Below are positions 57,086-64,000 of a stretch of DNA of 64,000 bases, in pieces. How positions within the stretch are numbered: position 1 is the stretch's first letter; each line of letters begins with the position of its first letter. A model generated the notes under the pieces. The model saw only the letters and a list, made by a program, of their open reading frames with translations, did not search any database and had not been told where the DNA came from. Source of the DNA: Polycyclovorans algicola TG408. Lineage in GTDB: Bacteria; Pseudomonadota; Gammaproteobacteria; Nevskiales; Nevskiaceae. The translations under genes and the position numbers were made by a program. Location: the NCBI RefSeq assembly GCF_000711245.1, contig NZ_JOMH01000001.1, forward strand, positions 1,792,830 to 1,856,829. The letters run 5' to 3'.

Positions 57086-58061
57086 GCGGTGCTGGTATGG
57101 CGAAGCGCCGTCGCCGCTGCTGACCCCGCTGGCCGCGCTGTACAGCGCCGTCGCGGCGCGTCGACGGCGCGCGATCCAGCCGCAAACGGTGGGCGTGCCG
57201 GTGATCATCGTCGGCAACATCAGCGTCGGCGGCACCGGCAAGACGCCGGTGGTGATCTGGCTGGTGCAACAACTCGCCGCCATGGGAATGCGCCCCGGCG
57301 TGGTCAGCCGTGGTTACGGCGGGCGGCTGGGTCAAACCCCGGTGCAGGTCTTGCCGCAGCACCGCCCCGACGAAGTGGGGGACGAGCCCTGTCTCATCGC
57401 CGCCCGCAGTGGCGTGCCGGTGGTGATTGGCCGTGACCGGGTTGCGGCGGCGCGCCTGCTGCGGGCGCAGACCGATGTCGACGTGATCGTCGCCGACGAT
57501 GGCCTTCAGCATTACCGCCTGGGCCGGACCCTGGAGATCTGCGTGGTCGATGGCGTGCGCGGCCTGGGCAACGGCGCCTGCCTGCCCGCCGGACCGCTGC
57601 GCGAGCCGCCCGCGCGGCTGGCGGCGGTGGACTTCATTTTGGTCAACGGCGGAACCTGGACACCGCCTTGCAGCGCGAAGCTGGTGCCGTGGGCGCGCTT
57701 CGGCTTGCAGGTCGCGCCGCTGCAACGCCTTGGTGATGGCCAAGATGCAGGCAGCCTCGCGTCTTTGGCCGGGCAGCGGGTGCACGCGGTGGCGGGCATT
57801 GGCCACCCGCAGCGCTTTTTCGACCTGCTGACGGCGGCGGGCTTGCAGGTGCAGCCGCAGGGTTTTGCCGACCATCACGCCTATACCGCGGCCGACTTTG
57901 CCGCGTTGACCGATGCGCCCATTCTGATGACCGAAAAAGACGCCGTGAAGGCCCGTGGCCTGGCACCCGACGCCGCACTGGTCGTGCCGGTGGCGATTGA
58001 TCTGCACGCGCCCGAACTGCTTTCATTACTTGAAGGAATTGTGTCCCATGACCGCACCTGA
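57069..58061 (+). CDS. lpxK: Tetraacyldisaccharide 4'-kinase
   Basis: A 330-residue LpxK. 'VPVIIVGNISVGGTGKTPVVIWL' is the P-loop, 'VSRGYGG' the family motif, 'VIVADDGLQHYRLGR' the DDGxQH catalytic block, and 'PILMTEKDAVKAR' near the end. It phosphorylates the 4' position of the lipid A precursor at the inner membrane, the step before Kdo addition. ATG 57069 overlaps msbA by 17 bases; the open frame to 57033 is not needed. Confidence 0.95.
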   Translation: MSTRLERCWYGEAPSPLLTPLAALYSAVAARRRRAIQPQTVGVPVIIVGNISVGGTGKTPVVIWLVQQLAAMGMRPGVVSRGYGGRLGQTPVQVLPQHRPDEVGDEPCLIAARSGVPVVIGRDRVAAARLLRAQTDVDVIVADDGLQHYRLGRTLEICVVDGVRGLGNGACLPAGPLREPPARLAAVDFILVNGGTWTPPCSAKLVPWARFGLQVAPLQRLGDGQDAGSLASLAGQRVHAVAGIGHPQRFFDLLTAAGLQVQPQGFADHHAYTAADFAALTDAPILMTEKDAVKARGLAPDAALVVPVAIDLHAPELLSLLEGIVSHDRT

Positions 58062-58245
58062 CCCCCGTATTCTCGCCCTGTTGGTCTGCCCGGTGACCAA
58101 GGCGCCGCTGGTCTGGAAGCCTGATGTCAGCGAGCTGTGGTGCCGCGCCTCGCGGTTGGCGTACCCGGTGCGCGACGGGGTACCGATGATGCTCGAAGAG
58201 GCCGCGCGCCCGCTCAGCGATGCCGAGCTGGAACAGTTGCGGTGA
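58048..58245 (+). CDS. Trm112-family zinc-ribbon-like protein (YcaR type)
   Basis: A 65-residue protein between lpxK and kdsB, the place of YcaR. 'ILALLVCPVTKAPLVW' and 'ELWCRASRLAYPVRDGVPMML' follow the Trm112 pattern, though only one Cys of each usual pair remains, as in many YcaR proteins. GAAGGA lies 10 bases before ATG 58048. It overlaps lpxK by 14 bases and kdsB by 4. Its exact role is not known. Confidence 0.88.
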   Translation: MTAPDPRILALLVCPVTKAPLVWKPDVSELWCRASRLAYPVRDGVPMMLEEAARPLSDAELEQLR

Positions 58246-58991
58246 GTGTTGCGTTCAAGGTGGTCATCCCGGCGCGGCTGAACAGCGCGCGTCTGCCCGG
58301 CAAGGTGCTGCTGCCGATCCTGGGCAAGCCGATGATCGAGCACGTCTGGCGCGCTGCCTGCGCCAGTGGCGCCGACGAAATCCTCATCGCCACCGACGAT
58401 GCGCGCGTGGCGAGCGCCGCGCAGGGCTTTGGCGCGACGGTGGTGATGACCCGTGCTGCGCATCAATCCGGCACCGACCGGTTGGCCGATGTGGCCGTGC
58501 AGCGCGGCTGGGCCGATGACGTGCTGATCGTCAACCTTCAGGGCGACGAGCCGCTGATGCCGCCCGCCTTGCTGGACGCGGCGGCGGCGCTGCTGGCCGC
58601 TGACCGCACGGCCGATATCGCCACCTTTGCCCATCCGCTCACGGCGGCGGACGACTTTGCCAACCCTAACGTCGTCAAGGTGGTGCGCGACGCGCGCGGC
58701 CATGCGCTGTACTTCTCACGCGCCGCCATTCCGTACTGGCGCGACGGCGGCGGTCAGCCACCCGGCGCGCCGTCGGCGCTGCGCCACATCGGGCTGTACG
58801 CCTATCGTGTCGCTGCCTTGAAAGCCTTCAGCGCCTTGCCGCCTGCACCGCTCGAAGCCTGCGAGGCGCTGGAGCAACTGCGCGCGCTGACCCACGGGTT
58901 GCGCATCCACGTCGGCTTGCTGGAGACCCCGCCGCCGCACGGCGTCGACACCCAGGCCGACCTTGAGGCGGTCATCAACCGGCTGTCATGA
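58242..58991 (+). CDS. kdsB: CMP-Kdo synthetase (core LPS copy)
   Basis: A 249-residue KdsB. '[25 protein letters not shown]' binds CTP, '[10 protein letters not shown]' and '[10 protein letters not shown]' follow, '[17 protein letters not shown]' keeps the H-x-G-x-YAYR block, and '[15 protein letters not shown]' ends the protein. It makes CMP-Kdo for the inner core. GTG 58242 overlaps the stop of the Trm112 gene (GTGA). The window has a second, divergent family member at 5789 in the O-antigen locus. The last 6 bases overlap, convergently, the TerC-CorC gene. Confidence 0.95.
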   Translation: MSVAFKVVIPARLNSARLPGKVLLPILGKPMIEHVWRAACASGADEILIATDDARVASAAQGFGATVVMTRAAHQSGTDRLADVAVQRGWADDVLIVNLQGDEPLMPPALLDAAAALLAADRTADIATFAHPLTAADDFANPNVVKVVRDARGHALYFSRAAIPYWRDGGGQPPGAPSALRHIGLYAYRVAALKAFSALPPAPLEACEALEQLRALTHGLRIHVGLLETPPPHGVDTQADLEAVINRLS

Positions 58992-60539
58992 GCCGACCTG
59001 GGTGATACGCACCTGATCGATGCTGCGGCCGTCCAGCGAGGTGATCTCGAATTGCAGCGTGCCCTGGGTCACGCGTGCGCCCACTGTGGGCATGGTGCCG
59101 AGTTGCCAGAGCAAAAAACCCGCCAGGGTCGAGTAGCGATCGGCGTCATCCACCAGGTCGTAACCGATGCGGTGCGACAGGCGACGGATGTCGATCCAGC
59201 CGCTGGCGACCCAGCCACCGTCGGGTTGTTCGATGACCGGCAGCGGGCCATCGTCAGGGCCTGAAAACTCTCCGGCAATGGCCTCAAGGATGTCGATGGG
59301 CGTGATCAAACCCTCGACCGCGCCGTACTCGTCGAGCACCATCGCCATCTGCACCGGCGCCTGCCGCAGTTGCTCCATCAGGCGCAGCACGTTCATGCGT
59401 TCGTTGACGAGCAGCGGCTGGCGCAGCGAGCGTTCCAGGTTGATTTCGCCGGCCTCGATCAGGTCGTGCAGCAGGTCCTTGGCCATGGCCACGCCGATGA
59501 ACTGGTCGAGGCTGCCGCGCGCGATGGGGAAGCGTGAGCAGCCCAGTTCCAGAATGTGCTGGCGCAGGGTTTCGGCATCATCATCCAGGTCCAGCCAGTC
59601 GATTTCGGTGCGCGGGGTCATGACGGATCGCGCCGGACGCTCGGCCAGGGTGAGCACGCCCTGGATCATGTCGGCTTCGGCCGGGGCGAACAGCTTGCCA
59701 CTGGCGCTGCGCTCGGCCAGCGCCTCGGCGGCGTGGCCGAGGTCCATTACCTCGCGCTTGCCGCCCAGCAACGCCAGCACGGCATCGGCGGCGCGATCGC
59801 GCAGGTCGCCGGTGGTGGCGACGCGGCGGCTCTTGCTGCGGAGCATTTGGTTGAAGCCTTCCACCAATATCGAGAAGCCGATGGCGGCGTAGAGATAGCC
59901 TTTGGGCATGTGCAGGCCGAAGCCTTCGGCAATCAGCGACAGGCCGATCATCAGCAAGAAGCCGAGACACAGCACGACCACGGTCGGGTGCTTGCCGACA
60001 AAGCGGGTCAGCGGTTTGGAGGCCAGCAACATCACGCCGACCGCAACAATCACCGCAATCATCATGATTGACAGGTGATCGACCATGCCGACGGCGGTGA
60101 TGACGCTGTCGAGCGAGAACACCGCGTCGAGCACGAGAATCTGCACCAGCACTTGCCAGAACACCGCGTGCACCACCGAGCCGGCGCCGTGGTGCTTGGG
60201 TCCTTCGAGGCGCTCGTGCAACTCCATCGTCCCCTTGAAGACGAGGAAGAAGCCGCCGAACAGCAGAATCAGGTCACGCCCGGAAAAGTCATGGTCGAAC
60301 AGGCTGAACAGCGGCGCCGTCAGGGTGACAATCCACGCCACCGAGGCGAGCAGGCCGAGACGCATGAACAGCGCCAGTGACAGGCCAATGACGCGGGCCC
60401 TGTCGCGCTGATGTTCCGGCAGCTTGTCGGCCAGAATCGCGATGAACACGAGATTGTCGATGCCGAGAACGATCTCCAGCACAATCAACGTGGCCAGCCC
60501 GGCCCAGGCGGCGGGGTCGTTCATCCATTCAAAAATCAT
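58986..60539 (-). CDS. TerC-type membrane protein fused to CBS pair and CorC/HlyC domain
   Basis: A 517-residue protein of the YegH/YoaE type. Residues 1-235 are a TerC domain with seven helices and the acidic metal-site motifs '[13 protein letters not shown]' and '[13 protein letters not shown]'. Residues about 295-425 are a CBS pair ('[26 protein letters not shown]', '[25 protein letters not shown]'), and residues 430-517 the CorC/HlyC domain. TerC proteins are linked to Mn2+ export or metal loading of secreted proteins; the fused form's role is not settled. It faces kdsB tail to tail. Confidence 0.92.
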   Translation of the reverse strand: MIFEWMNDPAAWAGLATLIVLEIVLGIDNLVFIAILADKLPEHQRDRARVIGLSLALFMRLGLLASVAWIVTLTAPLFSLFDHDFSGRDLILLFGGFFLVFKGTMELHERLEGPKHHGAGSVVHAVFWQVLVQILVLDAVFSLDSVITAVGMVDHLSIMMIAVIVAVGVMLLASKPLTRFVGKHPTVVVLCLGFLLMIGLSLIAEGFGLHMPKGYLYAAIGFSILVEGFNQMLRSKSRRVATTGDLRDRAADAVLALLGGKREVMDLGHAAEALAERSASGKLFAPAEADMIQGVLTLAERPARSVMTPRTEIDWLDLDDDAETLRQHILELGCSRFPIARGSLDQFIGVAMAKDLLHDLIEAGEINLERSLRQPLLVNERMNVLRLMEQLRQAPVQMAMVLDEYGAVEGLITPIDILEAIAGEFSGPDDGPLPVIEQPDGGWVASGWIDIRRLSHRIGYDLVDDADRYSTLAGFLLWQLGTMPTVGARVTQGTLQFEITSLDGRSIDQVRITQVGS

Positions 60540-60690
60540 GATGCCGCGACCTGGGGCAGCAATCGCAAGGCGGAGAACCGGCGCGCAAACGGGGCAACAC
60601 AGGCACTACATCGCATGACAGTGAGAATGGCAGCGCAGGGTGCGCCAAAGGCACTCTAGCAGAGGTTCTGCCGGCTCAAATGCCGCTGCG

Positions 60691-61917
60691 CTACTCGTAG
60701 CGCAGCGCCTGGATGGGGTCGAGCCGCGAGGCCTTGAGCGCCGGATACAGCCCGAAAATGATGCCCACGGCACCGCTGACGCCCACCGACAGCAGCACCA
60801 CGTCGCCGCGAATGATGAGCAGCCATTCCAGCTTGCGCGCCAGCAACTCGGCAACACCGACCCCCAAGGCGACGCCGAGCAGGCCGCCGGCCACGGCCAG
60901 CACCAGCGATTCGACGAGAAACTGCGCGAGCACGTCATTGGGCCGCGCGCCAACGGCCATGCGGATGCCGATTTCGCGGGTCCGCTCGGTCACCGACACC
61001 AGCATGATGTTCATGATGCCGATGCCACCGACCGCCAGCGACACCAGGGCAATCGATGCCAGCAGCGCGGTCAGGGTGCGGGTGCTGTCGGCGCTGGCGG
61101 TGGCGATTTCACCGAGGTTGCGAATGGTGAAGTCATCGGGCGTGCCGCGTGCGATACGGTGGCGGTCGCGCAAAAGATCAGTGATGGCGCTCTCGGCACG
61201 TGCGGTGTCCTGTTCCGACATCGCGCTGAGCACGATTTGGCCGGGGACGAAGGTCGACAGGTTGCGCTCGACGCGGGTCAGGTAGGCGCTCACCGGGACA
61301 AACACCGTGTCGTCGTTGTCGCCGCCCCAGCCGCTCTGGCCCTTGGCGTCGAGCACGCCGATCACCTCGAACGGCGCCTGGCGAATGCGAACCAACTGGC
61401 CGACCGGGTCGGCATCCTTGCCGAACAATTCGGTCACCACGGTTTGCCCCAGCAGGGCAACGCGTGCGTTGTTGTTGACGTCGGCGTCGGTGATGGCGCG
61501 CCCCCAGGCCACAGCCCAGTTGCGGATCGGCAGGTAGTCGGGCGTGATGCCATGGACGTTGGTGGTCCAGTTGGCGGCTTCGCTGATCACATCGGCCGTC
61601 GTGCGAATCTGCGGCGCGGCGTGGCGCACGGTGGGCAGCGCGGCAATGGCGTCGAGGTCTTGCCAGGTGAGTGTGGGTTGGCTGCCCGCGCCGCCGCGCG
61701 CGCCGCCGGAACGTGACGAGCCCGAGGTCACGATCAGCATGTGCGTACCCATCGACGCGAAGGTGTCTTCCACCCGTTGCTTGGCGCCTTCGCCCAGCGA
61801 CACCATGGCGATGACCGCGGCGACGCCAATGATGATGCCCAGTGCGGTGAGAAACGCGCGCAGGCGGTTGCGCAGCAGGGCGCGCAGTGCAATCCGAACG
61901 GTCAGCAGCGGATTCAT
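60691..61917 (-). CDS. MacB-like ABC transporter permease
   Basis: A 408-residue permease: one N-terminal helix, a periplasmic MacB_PCD domain of about 220 residues ('GTHMLIVTSGSSRSGG', 'VVTELFGKDADPVGQLVRI'), then three helices of the FtsX type ('GGIGIMNIMLVSVTERTREIGIRMAVGA'). In MacB the ATPase and permease form one chain; here they are split between two genes, overlapping by four bases. With the adaptor gene upstream it should form a tripartite efflux pump needing an outer-membrane channel coded elsewhere. The substrate is unknown. Confidence 0.93.
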   Translation of the reverse strand: MNPLLTVRIALRALLRNRLRAFLTALGIIIGVAAVIAMVSLGEGAKQRVEDTFASMGTHMLIVTSGSSRSGGARGGAGSQPTLTWQDLDAIAALPTVRHAAPQIRTTADVISEAANWTTNVHGITPDYLPIRNWAVAWGRAITDADVNNNARVALLGQTVVTELFGKDADPVGQLVRIRQAPFEVIGVLDAKGQSGWGGDNDDTVFVPVSAYLTRVERNLSTFVPGQIVLSAMSEQDTARAESAITDLLRDRHRIARGTPDDFTIRNLGEIATASADSTRTLTALLASIALVSLAVGGIGIMNIMLVSVTERTREIGIRMAVGARPNDVLAQFLVESLVLAVAGGLLGVALGVGVAELLARKLEWLLIIRGDVVLLSVGVSGAVGIIFGLYPALKASRLDPIQALRYE

Positions 61918-62618
61918 GCGCGCACCGCCGTCTGCTGGCGATCGTGTTCGATGTGGCCGTCGCGCAGATTGATGACGCGGTCGGCGTGCGCGGCGATGTC
62001 GGACTCGTGGGTGACCAGCACCACGGTCATCCCCTCACCGTTGAGCTGCTGCAACAGTCGCATGATGTCGTTGCTGGTGGCCGAGTCGAGGTTGCCGGTC
62101 GGTTCGTCAGCCAGCAACAGCGGTGCCTCGGTGACCAGCGCGCGCGCAATGGCGACGCGCTGTTGCTGGCCGCCCGACAATTGGCTGGGGTGATGGTCGA
62201 GGCGCTCCCCCAGACCGACACGCTCCAACGCGGCGCGGGCACGGGCGTGCCGCTCGCGGGCACTGACATTGGCGTAGAGCAAGGGCAGCTCGACGTTCTC
62301 GAGTGCCGAGGTGCGGGCCAGCAGGTTGAAGCTCTGGAACACGAAGCCGATGAAGCGATTGCGGATGTCGGCAAGCTCGCGTCGGTTGAGACCGGCCACG
62401 TCCTGGCCTTGCAGCCGGTAGGCGCCCTCAGTGGGGCGGTCGAGACAGCCGAGGATGTTCATCAACGTCGACTTGCCCGAGCCGGAGCTGCCCATGATCG
62501 CGATGCACTCGCCGGTCTTGACCTCAAGGTCCACGCCGTTGAGAGCCCTCAGCGGGGTGCCCCCCATGGCGTAGACGCGGGTGACGCCTTGCAGTGACAG
62601 CAGCGCGGCGCCGGTCAT
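61914..62618 (-). CDS. MacB-like ABC transporter ATPase
   Basis: A 234-residue ATPase of the LolD/MacB group. 'GECIAIMGSSGSGKSTLMNILGCLD' is Walker A, 'FVFQSFNLLARTSALENVELPL' the Q-loop region, 'LSGGQQQRVAIARAL' the signature, and 'LLLADEPTGNLDS' Walker B. The start at 62618 overlaps the adaptor stop as ATGA, so the three genes form one coupled operon. The open frame back to 62792 is a shadow of the adaptor. Confidence 0.95.
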   Translation of the reverse strand: MTGAALLSLQGVTRVYAMGGTPLRALNGVDLEVKTGECIAIMGSSGSGKSTLMNILGCLDRPTEGAYRLQGQDVAGLNRRELADIRNRFIGFVFQSFNLLARTSALENVELPLLYANVSARERHARARAALERVGLGERLDHHPSQLSGGQQQRVAIARALVTEAPLLLADEPTGNLDSATSNDIMRLLQQLNGEGMTVVLVTHESDIAAHADRVINLRDGHIEHDRQQTAVRA

Positions 62619-63802
62619 CAGAACATCCGGAAGCGACGCGACGGACCGTCGGCTTCGGCATCGTCGCTGCGACCGATCAGCACACTCAGACCGGGCGCGG
62701 CATCGTCGTCGCGCCACTCGGTGTACTGGCCGTCGCTGAGGCCGATGCTGACTTGACGGGCCTCGGGCGCGCCACCGGGTGACAGCGTCCAAATCACGCC
62801 GCTACCGGGCTTGCGGGCCGGCGGGGTGCTGTCGGGTGGGCGGAACCGCAGCGCAGCGTTGGGGATGCGGACCGCGTCTCGTTTCTCGGCCACCAGGATG
62901 CTGACGTTGGCCGTCATGCCGGGGCGTAGCTGGAGTTCGGGGTTGTCGACGTCGATCACCGCATCGAAGGTGACCACGTTCTGCAGCACGTTGGCCGCGT
63001 TGCGAATCTGCCGCAGGGTGCCCTCGAAGGGTTGGTCGGGGAAGGCGTCCACCGTAAAGCTGACGCTCTGGCCTTCCTTGAGCTGGCCGATGTCGGCTTC
63101 GGAAATGGCCGCCACCACTTGCATGTCGCGCAGGTCCTGGGCGAGCGTGAACAGCACCGGGGCCTGCAATGAAGCCGCCACGGTCTGCCCGACATTGACC
63201 GCCCGCGAGATGACGATGCCGTCGGTCGGCGAGACGATGTTGGTGAACCGCAGATTGGCCTCGGCTTCGACCAGCGAGGCGCGCGTCTGCTGCACGCTCG
63301 CCTTGGACGAGCGCAGATCGGCGCGGGTGGTGGCCACCTGGGCCTTGGCGGTGTCGAGTTCGCTTTGCGACACCAGCTTGCGTTGCGTGAGTTCGGTGAT
63401 GCGGCGTTCCAGACGCTCGGCCTCGGCAAGCTGAATCTCGGCCCGCTCGACATTGGCCTCGGCAACGGCAAGATTGGCGCGTGCGCGCTGCACCGCGGCC
63501 TCGAACAGCGACGGGTCGATGCGGGCAATCAGATCGCCCTGTTTGACCTCGCTGTTGTAGTCGGCGTGCAACGACGCGATGCGCCCGCTGACCTGACTGC
63601 CGATTTCGACCGTCACCAGCGCCGACAGCGTGCCGGTGGCGGCCACCGTCAGGGCCAGATCACCACGGTCAAGGGTTGCGGTGGTAAAGCGCGGTCCGGG
63701 ATCGGGTTCACCCCGCAGCGCGCTGAAGGCCAGCCACGCCGCGCCCGACAGGATGACGGCGATGCCGAGGCGACGGGGCCAAACCGAGGGGACGTTGCTC
63801 AT
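62618..63802 (-). CDS. MacA-like membrane-fusion (RND adaptor) protein
   Basis: A 394-residue periplasmic adaptor: an N-terminal anchor helix ('RLGIAVILSGAAWLAFSAL'), a lipoyl half ('VEIGSQVSGRIASLHADYNSEVKQGDLIARID'), and a long coiled-coil hairpin (about residues 95-190, 'RANLAVAEANVERAEIQLAEAERLERRI'). The second lipoyl half ('NIVSPTDGIVISRAVNVGQTV') and the beta-barrel and membrane-proximal domains follow. It links the ABC permease to an outer-membrane channel. ATG 63802 is used; TTG 63808 adds two residues. It is the first gene of the operon. Confidence 0.94.
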   Translation of the reverse strand: MSNVPSVWPRRLGIAVILSGAAWLAFSALRGEPDPGPRFTTATLDRGDLALTVAATGTLSALVTVEIGSQVSGRIASLHADYNSEVKQGDLIARIDPSLFEAAVQRARANLAVAEANVERAEIQLAEAERLERRITELTQRKLVSQSELDTAKAQVATTRADLRSSKASVQQTRASLVEAEANLRFTNIVSPTDGIVISRAVNVGQTVAASLQAPVLFTLAQDLRDMQVVAAISEADIGQLKEGQSVSFTVDAFPDQPFEGTLRQIRNAANVLQNVVTFDAVIDVDNPELQLRPGMTANVSILVAEKRDAVRIPNAALRFRPPDSTPPARKPGSGVIWTLSPGGAPEARQVSIGLSDGQYTEWRDDDAAPGLSVLIGRSDDAEADGPSRRFRMF

Positions 63803-63842
63803 GGGCAATCGATGACCGAGTCAATAAAAAAGGCAGGGCATA

Positions 63843-63876
63843 GAAAAAAAGGCAGGGCATAGAGCGCCCTGCCTCA
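63843..63876 (-). terminator. Intrinsic terminator on the minus strand
   Basis: AGGCAGGGC (63850-63858) and GCCCTGCCT (63866-63874) form a nine-base stem; read on the minus strand it is followed by a run of T. It should end a minus-strand transcript from beyond the window edge, so the MacAB-like operon needs its own promoter in the 40 bases after it. The sequence AAAAAAGGCAGGGCATAG occurs twice in a row here (about 63825-63862), a local duplication of one arm. Confidence 0.8.
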
Positions 63877-64000
63877 TGAAAGTTGCAGTCGTGGTCGTCA
63901 CCGACGCTGAACGGGCGCCTTGCCGTCAGCCTCAGGGCGGGTTGCGTATGGCGGAAGCCTGCTCCTTGGCGCTATCAGCCGAGTCGGTTGCCGGCGGGCT
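63875..64000 (-). other. Window edge, possible 3' end of a minus-strand gene
   Basis: The terminator at 63843-63876 implies a minus-strand gene ending here. Two minus-strand frames are open from base 64000: one ends '...YATRPEADGKAPVQRR', stopping near 63899; another ends '...AKEQASAIRNPP', stopping near 63934. Too little sequence is present to choose or to name a product. Confidence 0.3.

Noticed and set aside
55268-57283. Long minus-strand open frame of 671 codons opposite msbA
   Set aside because: Shadow of msbA and the start of lpxK; no domain features.

Overview
The window looks like chromosome of a Gram-negative gammaproteobacterium. Evidence: LPS genes (msbA, lpxK, kdsB), Wzx/Wzy/Wzz-type O-antigen genes, a TonB-dependent receptor, a NhaD-type Na+/H+ antiporter (common in marine or alkaliphilic lineages), REP/RAYT elements and GC-rich housekeeping genes. 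I cannot fix the genus. Most of the window is visibly GC-rich; about 1-9 kb and 12.1-13.3 kb are clearly AT-richer, as expected of exchanged O-antigen DNA.

Layout. (1) 1-18.1 kb, all on +: an O-antigen/surface polysaccharide locus. It starts with the tail of a Wzx flippase, a methyltransferase, a GT4 glycosyltransferase, an IS5-type transposase relic and a Wzy-like polymerase. Next is a four-gene cassette: HMGL-like aldolase, CMP-Kdo-synthetase paralogue, HAD phosphatase and an unclassified glycosyltransferase. I read it as a route to a CMP-activated 2-keto sugar acid, the best candidate here for an undescribed pathway. Then come the UDP-L-FucNAc genes wbjBCD with a wbuB-like transferase, a WbpV-like reductase, a small initiating phosphoglycosyltransferase, Wzz and WbpM. 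(2) 18.2-26 kb: a small secreted protein, a complete yjb/gfc-type operon in the order E-G-H-F, and a large Wza-like export protein, followed by an exported prolyl oligopeptidase. (3) 28.2-31.3 kb: a REP/RAYT island. A Fic protein gene with palindromes over its start and a Y1 transposase of REP elements (RAYT) sit among REP pairs, ending in six tandem units of about 126 bp next to tRNA-Asn. (4) 31.4-39.7 kb: an aminotransferase and a second envelope locus (flippase, an unknown anchored protein, sulfotransferase, GT4 enzyme, LtaS/OpgB-like membrane phosphotransferase). (5) 39.8-47 kb: a probable Fur-controlled iron locus (delta-60-repeat lipoprotein, imelysin lipoprotein, HTTM/gamma-carboxylase-like membrane protein, DCC thiol protein, FecA-like receptor). 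(6) 47-64 kb: mostly housekeeping: uvrB, a CsbD-like protein, exported msrB-msrA, nhaD, an SDR, an NlpC/P60 lipoprotein, a HIT protein, msbA-lpxK-Trm112-kdsB, a TerC-CorC fusion and a MacAB-like efflux operon.

How it fits together: the first locus predicts a repeat unit started on undecaprenyl phosphate by the small PGT (probably QuiNAc made by WbpM and the WbpV-like reductase), carrying L-FucNAc and perhaps an unusual ulosonic acid. It would be flipped by Wzx, polymerised by Wzy and length-controlled by Wzz. The second kdsB at 58.2 kb supplies core Kdo, which frees the locus paralogue for another substrate. All functions are read from the sequence and from knowledge of the families; no database search was run.
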